Positions 17,240 to 25,077 of a stretch of 64,000 bases of DNA are shown piece after piece. Position 1 is the stretch's first letter; the number at the start of each line of letters is the position of its first letter. The stretch comes from Phycisphaerae bacterium (GTDB lineage Bacteria > Planctomycetota > Phycisphaerae > SM23-33). The DNA lies in contig JASLNT010000075.1 of assembly GCA_030745875.1 (NCBI GenBank), forward strand, positions 1-64,000. Reading direction: 5' to 3'. The position numbers and the translations under genes were made by a program. Below the pieces are notes generated by a model, which was not told the origin of the DNA, searched no databases, and was given only the letters and a program-made list of their open reading frames with translations.

Positions 17240-19797
17240 TTCTCTGCTTCTTCGGGCGGATCGAAGGGTTGGGGGGTGTATCCGGCGTCTACGGGCCAAC
17301 CGTGGACGGTCTTTATCACAGGCTGCGGATGAGCCTTCTCGTGGTTCATCAGCTTCATCTCAAGGTCTTTTTGCTGTTCTTCGGTCAGCGTTTTCCAACC
17401 GAGTCTTCCGCGGCATTTCGGGAACGCCGAGCACGACAACCACGGACCTCGCTTGGATCGGCGAAGATTCAGCGGCGAGTCGCATTTGGCGCACTTCAGT
17501 TCTTCGATCAGCAGCGGGGGAGCGGATGGCAGCTTGACTCCGCCCTTGCGATCGAGATTGACTATGGACTTGCAGTCGGGGTAATCCGAGCAACTCAGGA
17601 ACGGTCCGTAGCGTCCCTTTCGCATCTGCAGCGGTTTCTCGCAGGTCGGGCAGGCGATGTCCGTAAGCGCCGGGCGCGCGGGCTTTCCATCTTCGTCCAC
17701 GGGCATTGTGCTCTTGCAGTCCGGGTATCCCATGCACGAGAGGTATCTCCCGGACTTGTTGAGGCGATACGCCATTTGCTTACCGCACTTCTCGCACTTG
17801 TACTCGCTCGGTTCGGACTCGGCCTGGACGTGGATCATCTCCTCGGCGGCCTTTTCGAGATTCTCGTGGAACGGACCGTAGAAGCGTTTGAGTATCTCCA
17901 CCCACTCGGCCTGTCCGGCTTCGACGTCGTCGAGCTGGTCTTCGAGATGTGCGGTGAATCGGATGTCGAACACGCGGGGCAGGTGTTTGACGAGTCGGTC
18001 GGTGACCACCGTGCCCAGGTGCGTGGGTTGGAAGGCCCGGTCCATTATGCGAACGTACTCTCGGTCTTGTATTGTCTTGATGATCGCCGCGTACGTACTG
18101 GGCCTGCCGATTCCCTCGGCCTCAAGTGCTTTAACGAGCGAGGCTTCGGTGTATCGCGGCGGGGGTTGGGTGAAGTGCTGTTCGGGCTTGATATCGATCG
18201 GAGCCACAGTCCGTCCGCTCGACAGTTCGGGCAGGATCTGGTCTCCGCCTTTTGGAAGACCTGTGACTCGAAGGTGCCCGTCGAATTCCAGGATGCGCCC
18301 CATCGCTTTGAAATCGGCGTTGCCGGCGGGCGTTTCGGCGGTGATAATCGCCTCTGTAACCCGCCATATCGCCGGATTCATCTGGCAGGCGACGAACCTG
18401 CGCCAGATCAGTTCGTAAAGCTTGAGCTGATCGGGTTCGAGCACGCCTCGAAGTTTGTCCGGCGTGCGGGAAACGTCGGTGGGGCGGATGGCTTCGTGAG
18501 CCTCCTGAGCGCGTTTGGACGTGCTGTATTTGGCGGGCGCCTCGGGCAGGTACCCCTGTCCGAAACTCTCGCCGATGAACCCGCGGACCTGCCCGAGTGC
18601 GTCGTTGGACAGGTGGGTGCTGTCGGTTCGCATATAGGTTATGAGTCCGACGCTGCCCTCTCCGGGCACATCCAGACCTTCGTACAGCCTCTGGGCGACC
18701 CGCATGGTTCGCGAGGCCCCGAAGTGCAGGCGAACGGAGGCGGCTTGCTGCATCGTAACCGTTGTGAACGGAGCCGATGGCTTGGAGCGACGCTGACGCT
18801 GCTTGACATCGGTTACTGTAAACGGCGGTTGGGATCCGTCAATGCGGGCGACGATCTGCACGCGGTTGCGGGCCGGGCCTTTGGCGTCAGGATCTTCGGT
18901 GCGCTGCACCTCGTCAATCGCCATGCTCAACGCCTTGACCACTTCCAGCGAAACCTCCGAATCGGTCGGGCGGAACTTCTCGCCTTTCCAGCGGGCGAGT
19001 TCAGCCCTGAACGAACTGTTGTCCGAAAGGAAGTTCTGCTGGATGTCCTTTGTCGGGGGGCGTCCCTTTTCATCTCTCCGGGCCAGTAGCTTGGCGAACT
19101 GATCGGCGATGTCGCCGGCGGCGTCGAGATTGCTGGTGAACGCCCCGCCGATCCGCCAGTATTCCTCAGGCGTGAATGCATCCCGCTCGCGTTCGCGCTC
19201 CACTATCAACCGCACCGCGACGGTCTGAACTCGACCGGCCGACAGGCCGCGGGCGATCTTCTTCCACAACAGGGGGGATACCTCGTAACCGACGATTCGG
19301 TCGAGAATTCTCCGGGCCTGTTGAGCGTTGACCCTGTTGATGTCGAGCTCCGACGGGTGTGAGAACGCCTCGCGGATGGCGGTGGCGGTTATCTCGTTGA
19401 AGATCACGCGACGAATTCGATCCTTCGGTATTCTCAACGCCTCAGCCAAATGCCACGCAATAGCCTCCCCCTCGCGGTCAAGGTCAGTCGCCAGGAACAC
19501 CAGCGGGGCGGATTTGGCGAATTTCTTCAACTCGGTCAGCAGTTTCGTTCGCGTAGCCAGCGGCAGATAGGTCGGTGTGAAATCGTGCTCGATATCGACG
19601 CCCATTTCCTTGGGCGGAAGGTCGCGTACGTGGCCGTTCGACGCCTTGACGACATAATCATCGCCGAGGTAACGGTTTATGGTCTTGGCTTTGGCGGGCG
19701 ATTCGACGATTACCAGGTTCTTACCGCTCGGCGCGGATGAAGCACGCCTGGAACTGCTCTTTGGACGGCTGGCGGTTTTTTTGCCGGTCTGGGCCAT
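17236..19797 (-). CDS. topA: DNA topoisomerase I (type IA)
   Basis: The 853-residue protein relaxes negative supercoils. It starts with a basic Ser-rich leader, then the TOPRIM domain (LVIVESPAKAKTI about 28-40; acidic DLDREGE about 105-111). The catalytic Tyr is in GLITYMRTDS (Tyr388). Three C-terminal topoisomerase zinc fingers follow, each a pair of cysteines about 20 residues before an SC...(Y/F)P.C pair (about residues 660-790). AGGA lies about 9 nt before the ATG. Its stop overlaps the start of tmk. Confidence 0.97.
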   Translation of the reverse strand: MAQTGKKTASRPKSSSRRASSAPSGKNLVIVESPAKAKTINRYLGDDYVVKASNGHVRDLPPKEMGVDIEHDFTPTYLPLATRTKLLTELKKFAKSAPLVFLATDLDREGEAIAWHLAEALRIPKDRIRRVIFNEITATAIREAFSHPSELDINRVNAQQARRILDRIVGYEVSPLLWKKIARGLSAGRVQTVAVRLIVERERERDAFTPEEYWRIGGAFTSNLDAAGDIADQFAKLLARRDEKGRPPTKDIQQNFLSDNSSFRAELARWKGEKFRPTDSEVSLEVVKALSMAIDEVQRTEDPDAKGPARNRVQIVARIDGSQPPFTVTDVKQRQRRSKPSAPFTTVTMQQAASVRLHFGASRTMRVAQRLYEGLDVPGEGSVGLITYMRTDSTHLSNDALGQVRGFIGESFGQGYLPEAPAKYSTSKRAQEAHEAIRPTDVSRTPDKLRGVLEPDQLKLYELIWRRFVACQMNPAIWRVTEAIITAETPAGNADFKAMGRILEFDGHLRVTGLPKGGDQILPELSSGRTVAPIDIKPEQHFTQPPPRYTEASLVKALEAEGIGRPSTYAAIIKTIQDREYVRIMDRAFQPTHLGTVVTDRLVKHLPRVFDIRFTAHLEDQLDDVEAGQAEWVEILKRFYGPFHENLEKAAEEMIHVQAESEPSEYKCEKCGKQMAYRLNKSGRYLSCMGYPDCKSTMPVDEDGKPARPALTDIACPTCEKPLQMRKGRYGPFLSCSDYPDCKSIVNLDRKGGVKLPSAPPLLIEELKCAKCDSPLNLRRSKRGPWLSCSAFPKCRGRLGWKTLTEEQQKDLEMKLMNHEKAHPQPVIKTVHGWPVDAGYTPQPFDPPEEAEK

Positions 19798-19826
19798 TGT
19801 CGATCCTACCGAGCTGCGTCTGCAAC

Positions 19827-19832
19827 ATTATA
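19827..19832 (-). promoter_or_regulatory. Candidate -10 box (TATAAT) upstream of topA
   Basis: A perfect minus-strand TATAAT lies 29 nt upstream of the topA ATG. The -35 region is poor. A TTGACA at 19886-19891 is too far away to pair with it. Confidence 0.4.
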
Positions 19833-20004
19833 TGGGCTCGCTCGCTGGCGATTGGGCGACATCATTGGGCGCAGCGACTAGGCTTGTCAAGCATACGAGA
19901 AAATATTTCGGCCGGTAAAGGGGAAGTGTTTAGCTGTTTTATGGCTTGTAGATCGTTCAGTGTGTGCAGTAATCCTGTATTAACAGGATGTTATGCGAAT
20001 CGAA

Positions 20005-20043
20005 TAAAAAATTTCCGCCGGGAGGCTTTTTTTGCCTCGGATT
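20005..20043 (-). terminator. Rho-independent terminator after the 20076-21450 gene pair
   Basis: On the minus strand, GAGGC and GCCTC form a stem around an A7 loop, extended by flanking C/G pairs. AAATTTTTTATT follows shortly. It sits about 35 nt after the stop of the membrane-protein gene. The rest of the gap (19798-20075) shows only the topA promoter candidate. Confidence 0.6.
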
Positions 20044-20075
20044 GAGGGATTATTGCGTCTCAGTCCGAGTTGGGG

Positions 20076-20702
20076 TCATTTCGAGTCAGATTCGCCAGGA
20101 GGGCTCGGGATTTTATCTTGAGAGCTCCGAATCTTCCAAGCGCCCATAACTGTTGACAGCAAAAGCAGCAAGTGCGCGACCAATTCCATGCCTTCTTCCA
20201 GAGTGACGTGAATTGCCTCTTCGTTGGGGATTATTTCGAGGCGTCCGGATTTGAAAACTCGCTTCTCGACCAGCTTGCTCAGCGCATAGGTCAAAGCCGA
20301 CGCAAGCACCCAACGAGAGTGTGATATGTCACGCGCCGCGGCGATCAGGCGCTTCCGCCAGAGAATCGTCCAGACAATCAGCACCGCCAACGCTACTTTT
20401 ATCCCTTTGTCCGTTCCGTCGAAGTGGATTTCGCGGCAGGTGAACGAAAACGCGAGCCCCGCAAGGACCGCACACAGCGGGTTGCCCGTACGCCAGGCCC
20501 GCAGTACGAATATGACAGTCGCCAGAGCGAGTATCGGAGGGCTGATCGGTTCGGCGAATCCCTTCATTCTAAGATTAAGAGAACTGAACTGCAGTGCGAT
20601 GCAGATCAGGATAATCAGCGTTGCCAGCCCGATCAAAGCCGGCCACCATCTTGTATACTTGGAACGCGGGCTTGTCGGCAGGTCCGTTGGAGTGTCGTTC
20701 AC
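20076..20702 (-). CDS. Multi-span membrane protein, unknown function
   Basis: The 208-residue protein has about five hydrophobic segments (about residues 20-42, 54-68, 76-90, 104-114, 173-188) and charged ends. A conserved-looking segment with CREIHFDGTDKG (about 90-101) lies near the middle, between membrane spans. The pattern resembles small polytopic proteins found in planctomycete envelopes, but no family is recognised. It follows the preceding secreted-protein gene by 10 bases and is probably co-transcribed with it; a terminator follows. Confidence 0.7.
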   Translation of the reverse strand: MNDTPTDLPTSPRSKYTRWWPALIGLATLIILICIALQFSSLNLRMKGFAEPISPPILALATVIFVLRAWRTGNPLCAVLAGLAFSFTCREIHFDGTDKGIKVALAVLIVWTILWRKRLIAAARDISHSRWVLASALTYALSKLVEKRVFKSGRLEIIPNEEAIHVTLEEGMELVAHLLLLLSTVMGAWKIRSSQDKIPSPPGESDSK

Positions 20703-20712
20703 TGTGAGTCCT

Positions 20713-21450
20713 TTATTTTGCGGGGCGCGTTTGAGCGTGTGCCTTGCGATCGGCCAGAACGGCGTTGCGCATTTTCGTTGACACCACGATCTTCCTTACG
20801 TAATGAGCGTCCTGGAGTTTCACGCCGATCTTGCCCTTGTCTCGTTCGTGCAGGACCATTGGTCCGGTGGTTTTTCCGTCCCATCTTACCCATATGGGCT
20901 GGCCTTTAACGGCTCCCCTGACGGTGCTTCCGTCGATCAGGCGGAAACTCCAAAGGAACCTTCTATACGGGAACTTCTTTCCGGTGAACACTTTCTCCGG
21001 TTCGCCCATGCCCTTCCACCGCCACTGCAGTTCGTATCTTTCTTCGGTGACAACGGCGGTGATGCTCAGGACAGTAATGAACGGTATCTGTCTCCAGCGT
21101 TCAAGCACCGGATCGAACACCACCCACGGTTTGTCGCGCGTCGTGTATAACCACCCGGGCAACTGCCTTCCGTCCGACATTTCGATAACACCGGGAACCG
21201 CGTCCGGGCGGAAGGGGCGGTTCCTGTTCGAAAACGGATCGCCCGCAGTAGCGGTCTGTTTGTCGGAAGGTCGGCTGGTTGGAGATGTTGTCGCCTTGTT
21301 CAACCAGAAATCGAGATTACTGGTCTTCTTTTTTTTCTGCGGCGGGTTCTTGGTTTCCGCCGCCGCGCCGGGTGCGACCCTGGCTGCGGCGAGCACAGCG
21401 AGGACCACGGCGGCCGGTGCGATCAGTATGTATGTTGTGAGCTTCCGCAT
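20713..21450 (-). CDS. Secreted protein of unknown function
   Basis: The 245-residue product has an N-terminal signal peptide (hydrophobic residues about 7-25, then AAAE as a possible cleavage site), a basic Lys/Pro/Ser-rich linker and a beta-rich body. The body contains DGRQLPGWLYTTRDKPW (about 101-117) and RLIDGSTVRGAVKG (about 180-193). The repeated DG.. turn pattern suggests an SH3-like or other small beta-barrel fold, but no family is identified. It is the first gene of a two-gene minus-strand unit. Confidence 0.7.
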   Translation of the reverse strand: MRKLTTYILIAPAAVVLAVLAAARVAPGAAAETKNPPQKKKKTSNLDFWLNKATTSPTSRPSDKQTATAGDPFSNRNRPFRPDAVPGVIEMSDGRQLPGWLYTTRDKPWVVFDPVLERWRQIPFITVLSITAVVTEERYELQWRWKGMGEPEKVFTGKKFPYRRFLWSFRLIDGSTVRGAVKGQPIWVRWDGKTTGPMVLHERDKGKIGVKLQDAHYVRKIVVSTKMRNAVLADRKAHAQTRPAK

Positions 21451-21502
21451 GTCGGGTCATTGTACGTAAATGTTTGTCATCGCCAATGAACTCATATATT
21501 GG

Positions 21503-21508
21503 TATGAT
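21503..21508 (+). promoter_or_regulatory. Candidate -10 box (TATGAT) for the phosphatase-like gene
   Basis: TATGAT lies in an AT-rich stretch of the divergent gap; a TATATT lies just before it (21495). Transcription from here would exclude the upstream in-frame start at 21470 and supports the ATG at 21554. Confidence 0.3.
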
Positions 21509-21553
21509 ACCTGTCAAGAGGACCGGTGCAAAGACAAACCGCCCGGACTTGGA

Positions 21554-22837
21554 ATGAAACGTTTATGCACAATTGACATCGCCGGACTTTCGCGGCGCCT
21601 GGTCTCACAGCAGACCGGGCTGTGGGTCGACTCGCTGACGCCCGGCGCCGGCGGGGCGATGCGCCCGACGTTTCCGGCCGTTGCGCCCAGCGTGCAGGCC
21701 TCGATGACAACCGGACGCGAGCCCGGGCGACACGGGGTGGTTTCAGGAGGCGTCTTCAGACGCCAGAGCAAGAATCTGAGCCTGCTCGAACGATCCAATA
21801 CGCTGTTGAGGAAGAAACGCTTCTGGAGATGGCGGGACTTGCCCCAGTCACCGTCGGTGGCGCTGGTGTTCTGGTCGAACCCGCTGGCCGGAGGCGGAGA
21901 CATTGTGCTGGGAGCAAGCACCTACGCCTGCCAATGCGGAAAGGTGTCCCACCAACCGCTCGGTCTCTACGACCGAATCGCCGAAACATGCGGGCAGTTC
22001 GACTGCGACACCGTTTCCGGGCTCACCGCCTCGTGGAAGGGCTCGCAGTGGATAGCGTCCGCCGCCGGAGAGATATGGCGCACCGACAAACCTGACCTCA
22101 TGTGGGTTTATCTGCCCGGCGTGGATTTCGAACTCGTTCGCGGAGGCGTTGTCGATAACACCGCATCGGCGGGCGAAGCGTTGGCGGATGTGGACCAGTA
22201 TGCGAGCCGGCTGGCCGAAGCGGTTCGCGCCGACGGCGGGGAGGTCGTTGTCGTAAGCAACGGGGGATACTCAGACGTTTCGCACGCCGCCTGCCCGAAC
22301 CGGATCCTTCGCGATGCGGGTCTGCTGGCGGTCAGGGAAACTCCCGACGGGATCGACGTTGACATAGAGTCCAGCCAGGCCCTGGCGCTGGTCGACCACC
22401 AGTTCGCCCATTTGTACTGCGTTGACGAAGCGGCGGCCGACCGTGCCGCGGACGCGCTGGCGGATATGGAAGGCCTCGACGCGATCCTGCCTCGAAGCGA
22501 AGTGTTCTGCTCCGGACTCGGACACGATCGCGCCGGAGAGCGGGTGGCTGTAGCGCGCCCCGAGGCATGGTTCGCCCCGCGCTGGATGCGCAGCGACGAG
22601 CAGCGGACCGGAGAGAAAGCTCCGGCTCCGCTCGGATACGACCCGTGCGAGTTAATTTGCAGCGACAGTGCGCCGAAGGTCGGCGCTGAAGAATCGTCCG
22701 TTCGCGCCAGCCGCGGACGGTCCGATGTGTCACTTGAAGACTCCTGCTTCCTTGCCGCAACATGCCCACTGCCCACCCCGCAGGAAATGTGCGTCACTGA
22801 TCTGCCGGATGTGTTGAAGAAAGTGATGTTCGAGTAA
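21554..22837 (+). CDS. Alkaline phosphatase superfamily protein, NPP-like (nucleotide pyrophosphatase/phosphodiesterase family)
   Basis: About 427 residues from the chosen ATG. The first metal Asp is in LCTIDIAG (residue 8). The nucleophile Thr is in PTFPAV (about residue 39), within the family pattern ending SMTTG. The later LPGVDFELV matches the second metal-binding segment but lacks the expected His four residues after the Asp. VVVVSNGGYSDV stands where Asp-His is usual. A His in GLGHDRAGE (about 341-349) and a C-terminal AWFAPRW fit the family. Some two-metal ligands are therefore missing, and the protein may be a divergent hydrolase or a non-catalytic member. No signal peptide is seen, so it is probably cytoplasmic. 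It may be co-transcribed with the FabZ-like gene 30 bases downstream. Confidence 0.78.
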   Translation: MKRLCTIDIAGLSRRLVSQQTGLWVDSLTPGAGGAMRPTFPAVAPSVQASMTTGREPGRHGVVSGGVFRRQSKNLSLLERSNTLLRKKRFWRWRDLPQSPSVALVFWSNPLAGGGDIVLGASTYACQCGKVSHQPLGLYDRIAETCGQFDCDTVSGLTASWKGSQWIASAAGEIWRTDKPDLMWVYLPGVDFELVRGGVVDNTASAGEALADVDQYASRLAEAVRADGGEVVVVSNGGYSDVSHAACPNRILRDAGLLAVRETPDGIDVDIESSQALALVDHQFAHLYCVDEAAADRAADALADMEGLDAILPRSEVFCSGLGHDRAGERVAVARPEAWFAPRWMRSDEQRTGEKAPAPLGYDPCELICSDSAPKVGAEESSVRASRGRSDVSLEDSCFLAATCPLPTPQEMCVTDLPDVLKKVMFE

Positions 22838-22867
22838 ATCTTGTAATCCCAGGATCAGGAAACCACC

Positions 22868-23341
22868 ATGCCCCAAAAGATGCTGTTTGACGTTTCGAAT
22901 GTTGACCTTAGTAAGACCATAGTTACGCGGGAGGAGATCTATCAGGTCAATCCTCACCGCTACGAATTCATGCTGCTGGACGGTATTATCCATCACGATG
23001 TCGAAGGCGGGAACATCATAGGATTCCGTGAAACTCGCGACGACGAGTTCTGGGTTAAGGGACACATTCCCGGGCGCCCGCTGTTTCCCGGCGTGCTGAT
23101 GATCGAAGCCGGCGCTCAGCTCGTCAGCTACTTCGCGATGAAAATGGAGCCGGACAAGGGCTTCCTGGGATTCGGCGGAGTTACCGACGTTAAGTTCCGA
23201 GGCGCCGTAGTGCCCGGAGATCGCCTGGTGTTCTTTGGTAAACTGCTCGAGCATCGTCCCAGGCGCATAATCGGCGCGATTCAGGGTTATGTGGAAGACA
23301 GACAGGTGTTTGAGGGCAAGATAACCGGTATGTGGTTGTAG
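22868..23341 (+). CDS. FabZ-like (3R)-hydroxyacyl-ACP dehydratase, hot-dog fold
   Basis: The 157-residue protein has the two FabZ active-site segments: NPHRYEF with catalytic His30, and HIPGRPLFPGVLMIE ending in Glu80. It would dehydrate 3-hydroxyacyl-ACP in fatty acid or related acyl synthesis in the cytoplasm. Length is typical for FabZ. AGGA precedes the ATG at a good distance. A more specialised role, for instance in a lipid A-type or polyketide-like acyl pathway, cannot be excluded, because no other fatty-acid genes are nearby. Confidence 0.85.
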   Translation: MPQKMLFDVSNVDLSKTIVTREEIYQVNPHRYEFMLLDGIIHHDVEGGNIIGFRETRDDEFWVKGHIPGRPLFPGVLMIEAGAQLVSYFAMKMEPDKGFLGFGGVTDVKFRGAVVPGDRLVFFGKLLEHRPRRIIGAIQGYVEDRQVFEGKITGMWL

Positions 23342-23400
23342 TGTTGCGATGATGCGGCGCTGCGGCCTGCTTGCAGCTTCCCAGTTGTTGTAGAAAGCAC

Positions 23401-24600
23401 ATGAGCAAATGGGATTTCATGTTCGACGGGCGGTTGGAAGTTGTCGGGACGCTTGACGACGGACAACTGGCTGGGATTCCGGGCAAGAGGGGGGTCGTGC
23501 TGCTGGCTGCGGGCGAGGCTCCGATACAACTGATAACCGCCGCCAACATCCGACAACGCGTAAAGACTCGCCTCGACGAACCGGCGGACGATCAGTTGAA
23601 AAAATCCGCCGACCTGCGGAAGATCACCACCAGCGTTTCGTGGAAACTCAGCGGCGGACCGTTCGAGGCCGATCTGTGCCTGCTGGAAATTGCCCGGGCG
23701 ATCTGGCCGGACAAATACGCAGGACAAATCAATTGGAAAGCTCCGTGGTTCGTGCATCTCGATCCGGGCGAGAAGTATCCGCGATTCCGGCGGTCCAGGA
23801 CGCTGCCCGGCGGGGCGATCCGATCGTTCGGTCCGTTTATCAGGGGCTCGGACGCCGAAGGGTTCGTAACCGCACTCAGCGATGCGTTCCGTTTGTGCAG
23901 AGATCACCGCTGCCTGTCCAACGCCCCGCATGCACAACGATGTTCGTACGGACAGATGAACCGCTGCCTGCCGCTGTGCGACGGGACGATCGATATCGAT
24001 CGCTATCTTCGCGCCATTGACGATGCGGCTGAGTTCGCCTCCGGGCGGAGGGACGTTTTGGCTGGCAGCCTGCGCGAAGAGATGAAACAGGCCGCCGGCG
24101 AACTGGCGTTCGAACGGGCCGCGGCGATAAAGGCGCGCCTGGCGCGCCTCGACGAATTCGAAAAGCCCGCGTTCAAATACGTAAGACCGGTCGAGGAGTT
24201 CAAGTTTCTTGTCGTTCAACCGGGCGGGGGGAGGCGGAGCCTGCGAGTGTTCGCGATTAACGGCGGATCGATCCCTGCAGCCGCACGCCTGAAATACCCC
24301 TTCCCGGTCAGCTCCGATGATGTGTCAGACAAGTACGCCGGCGGCGAACTGGACGCGTTGATCGAACAGATGAAAACGATCAGCGCCTCGGCGCCGCGAA
24401 TCGACGACGCATCGGCGCTGCGAATGGGCCTGGTGTCCAGATACCTCTTTTCCGGTCCGAAGCGAAGGGGGCTGATCGTAAGATGGTTCGACTCGATGGC
24501 GCCGGGATGGTTGGCGGCGCGAATACAAGCGGTTGCCTCCGATCTGAATCTGTCGACCGTTACGCGAAAAGAACCAAAGCGGGAGTCTGGGGGATCGTAG
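23401..24600 (+). CDS. UvrC N-terminal-like protein with degenerate GIY-YIG domain and UVR motif
   Basis: The 399-residue protein follows the first half of UvrC. A GIY-YIG-like start (IPGKRGVVLL and LITAANIRQRV, about 26-54) is followed by FEADLCLLE with the family Glu (about 88-96), then KYPRFRRSRT, FGPF, and the Cys-containing CSYGQMNRCLPLCDG (181-195). A UVR (UvrB-binding) motif LREEMKQAAGELAFERAAAI lies at about 224-243. The usual GVY and YVG tyrosines are replaced (GVV, LIT), so GIY-YIG cleavage is doubtful. The C-terminal RNase H-like nuclease and helix-hairpin-helix domains of full UvrC are absent. The rest (about 255-399) is not recognised. It could be a repair accessory factor that still binds UvrB, or a repurposed protein. 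The ribosome binding site is weak. Confidence 0.75.
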   Translation: MSKWDFMFDGRLEVVGTLDDGQLAGIPGKRGVVLLAAGEAPIQLITAANIRQRVKTRLDEPADDQLKKSADLRKITTSVSWKLSGGPFEADLCLLEIARAIWPDKYAGQINWKAPWFVHLDPGEKYPRFRRSRTLPGGAIRSFGPFIRGSDAEGFVTALSDAFRLCRDHRCLSNAPHAQRCSYGQMNRCLPLCDGTIDIDRYLRAIDDAAEFASGRRDVLAGSLREEMKQAAGELAFERAAAIKARLARLDEFEKPAFKYVRPVEEFKFLVVQPGGGRRSLRVFAINGGSIPAAARLKYPFPVSSDDVSDKYAGGELDALIEQMKTISASAPRIDDASALRMGLVSRYLFSGPKRRGLIVRWFDSMAPGWLAARIQAVASDLNLSTVTRKEPKRESGGS

Positions 24601-24616
24601 GCGCCGAACTGCGTGC

Positions 24617-24943
24617 GTACGGTTCGCCTGCTTCGGGAGGGATTTAGGATTCCGGTTCCGCTTCTCTGGTTTGAATCCGGTTGTTCGAACACCGCGCGAA
24701 ACTGCAAGCGGTTTTGGAAGCGAACGTACGGTTTGCCTGCTTCGGGAGGAATTTTGGATTCCGGTTCCGCTTCTCCGGTTTGAATCCGGTTGTTCGAACA
24801 CCGCGCGAAACCGCAAGCGGTTTTGGAAGCGAATGTACGGTTCGCCTGCTTCGAGAGGGGTTTTGGATTCCGGTTCCGCTTCTCCGGTTTGAATTCAGTT
24901 GTTCGAACACCGCGCGAAACCGCAAGCGGTTTTCAGAAGCGTG
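24617..24943. repeat. Tandem repeat, three 109-bp units
   Basis: Three units begin with GTACGG at 24617, 24726 and 24835. They differ by scattered substitutions. Each contains TTCCGCTTCTC, GGTTGTTCGAACACC and a hairpin AAACCG-CAAG-CGGTTT followed by T residues, which resembles a transcription terminator. The array lies just after the UvrC-like stop. Apparent reading frames across it are repetitive and are not considered genes. Confidence 0.9.
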
Positions 24944-24995
24944 AGTACGCACGTTCATTCGCACGTCACATAAAAACCGCTTGCGGTTTCGCGCG
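24911..24995. terminator. 23-bp perfect inverted repeat with terminator-like hairpins
   Basis: The arm at 24911-24933 (CGCGCGAAACCGCAAGCGGT plus TTT) is the exact reverse complement of 24973-24995, separated by 39 nt. Each arm itself contains the AAACCG-CAAG-CGGTTT hairpin (or its complement) with T or A tracts on the proper side for termination in both directions. It lies between convergent genes, so a bidirectional terminator is the simplest role. Confidence 0.6.
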
Positions 24996-25077
24996 ATGTT
25001 GTGATAGTCCGGACTGACGAGTTCTACAAATCTCCCGTTGAAGCAACCGCCCGTTCACCGAAGAACCCGCTGTGACA

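Noticed and set aside
24617..24943. CRISPR-like array
   Set aside because: Only three 109-bp units, contiguous with no distinct spacers and no cas gene nearby.
24216..24964. Arg-rich minus-strand frames through the 109-bp repeat
   Set aside because: They recur once per repeat unit, lack good starts and overlap the UvrC-like gene.
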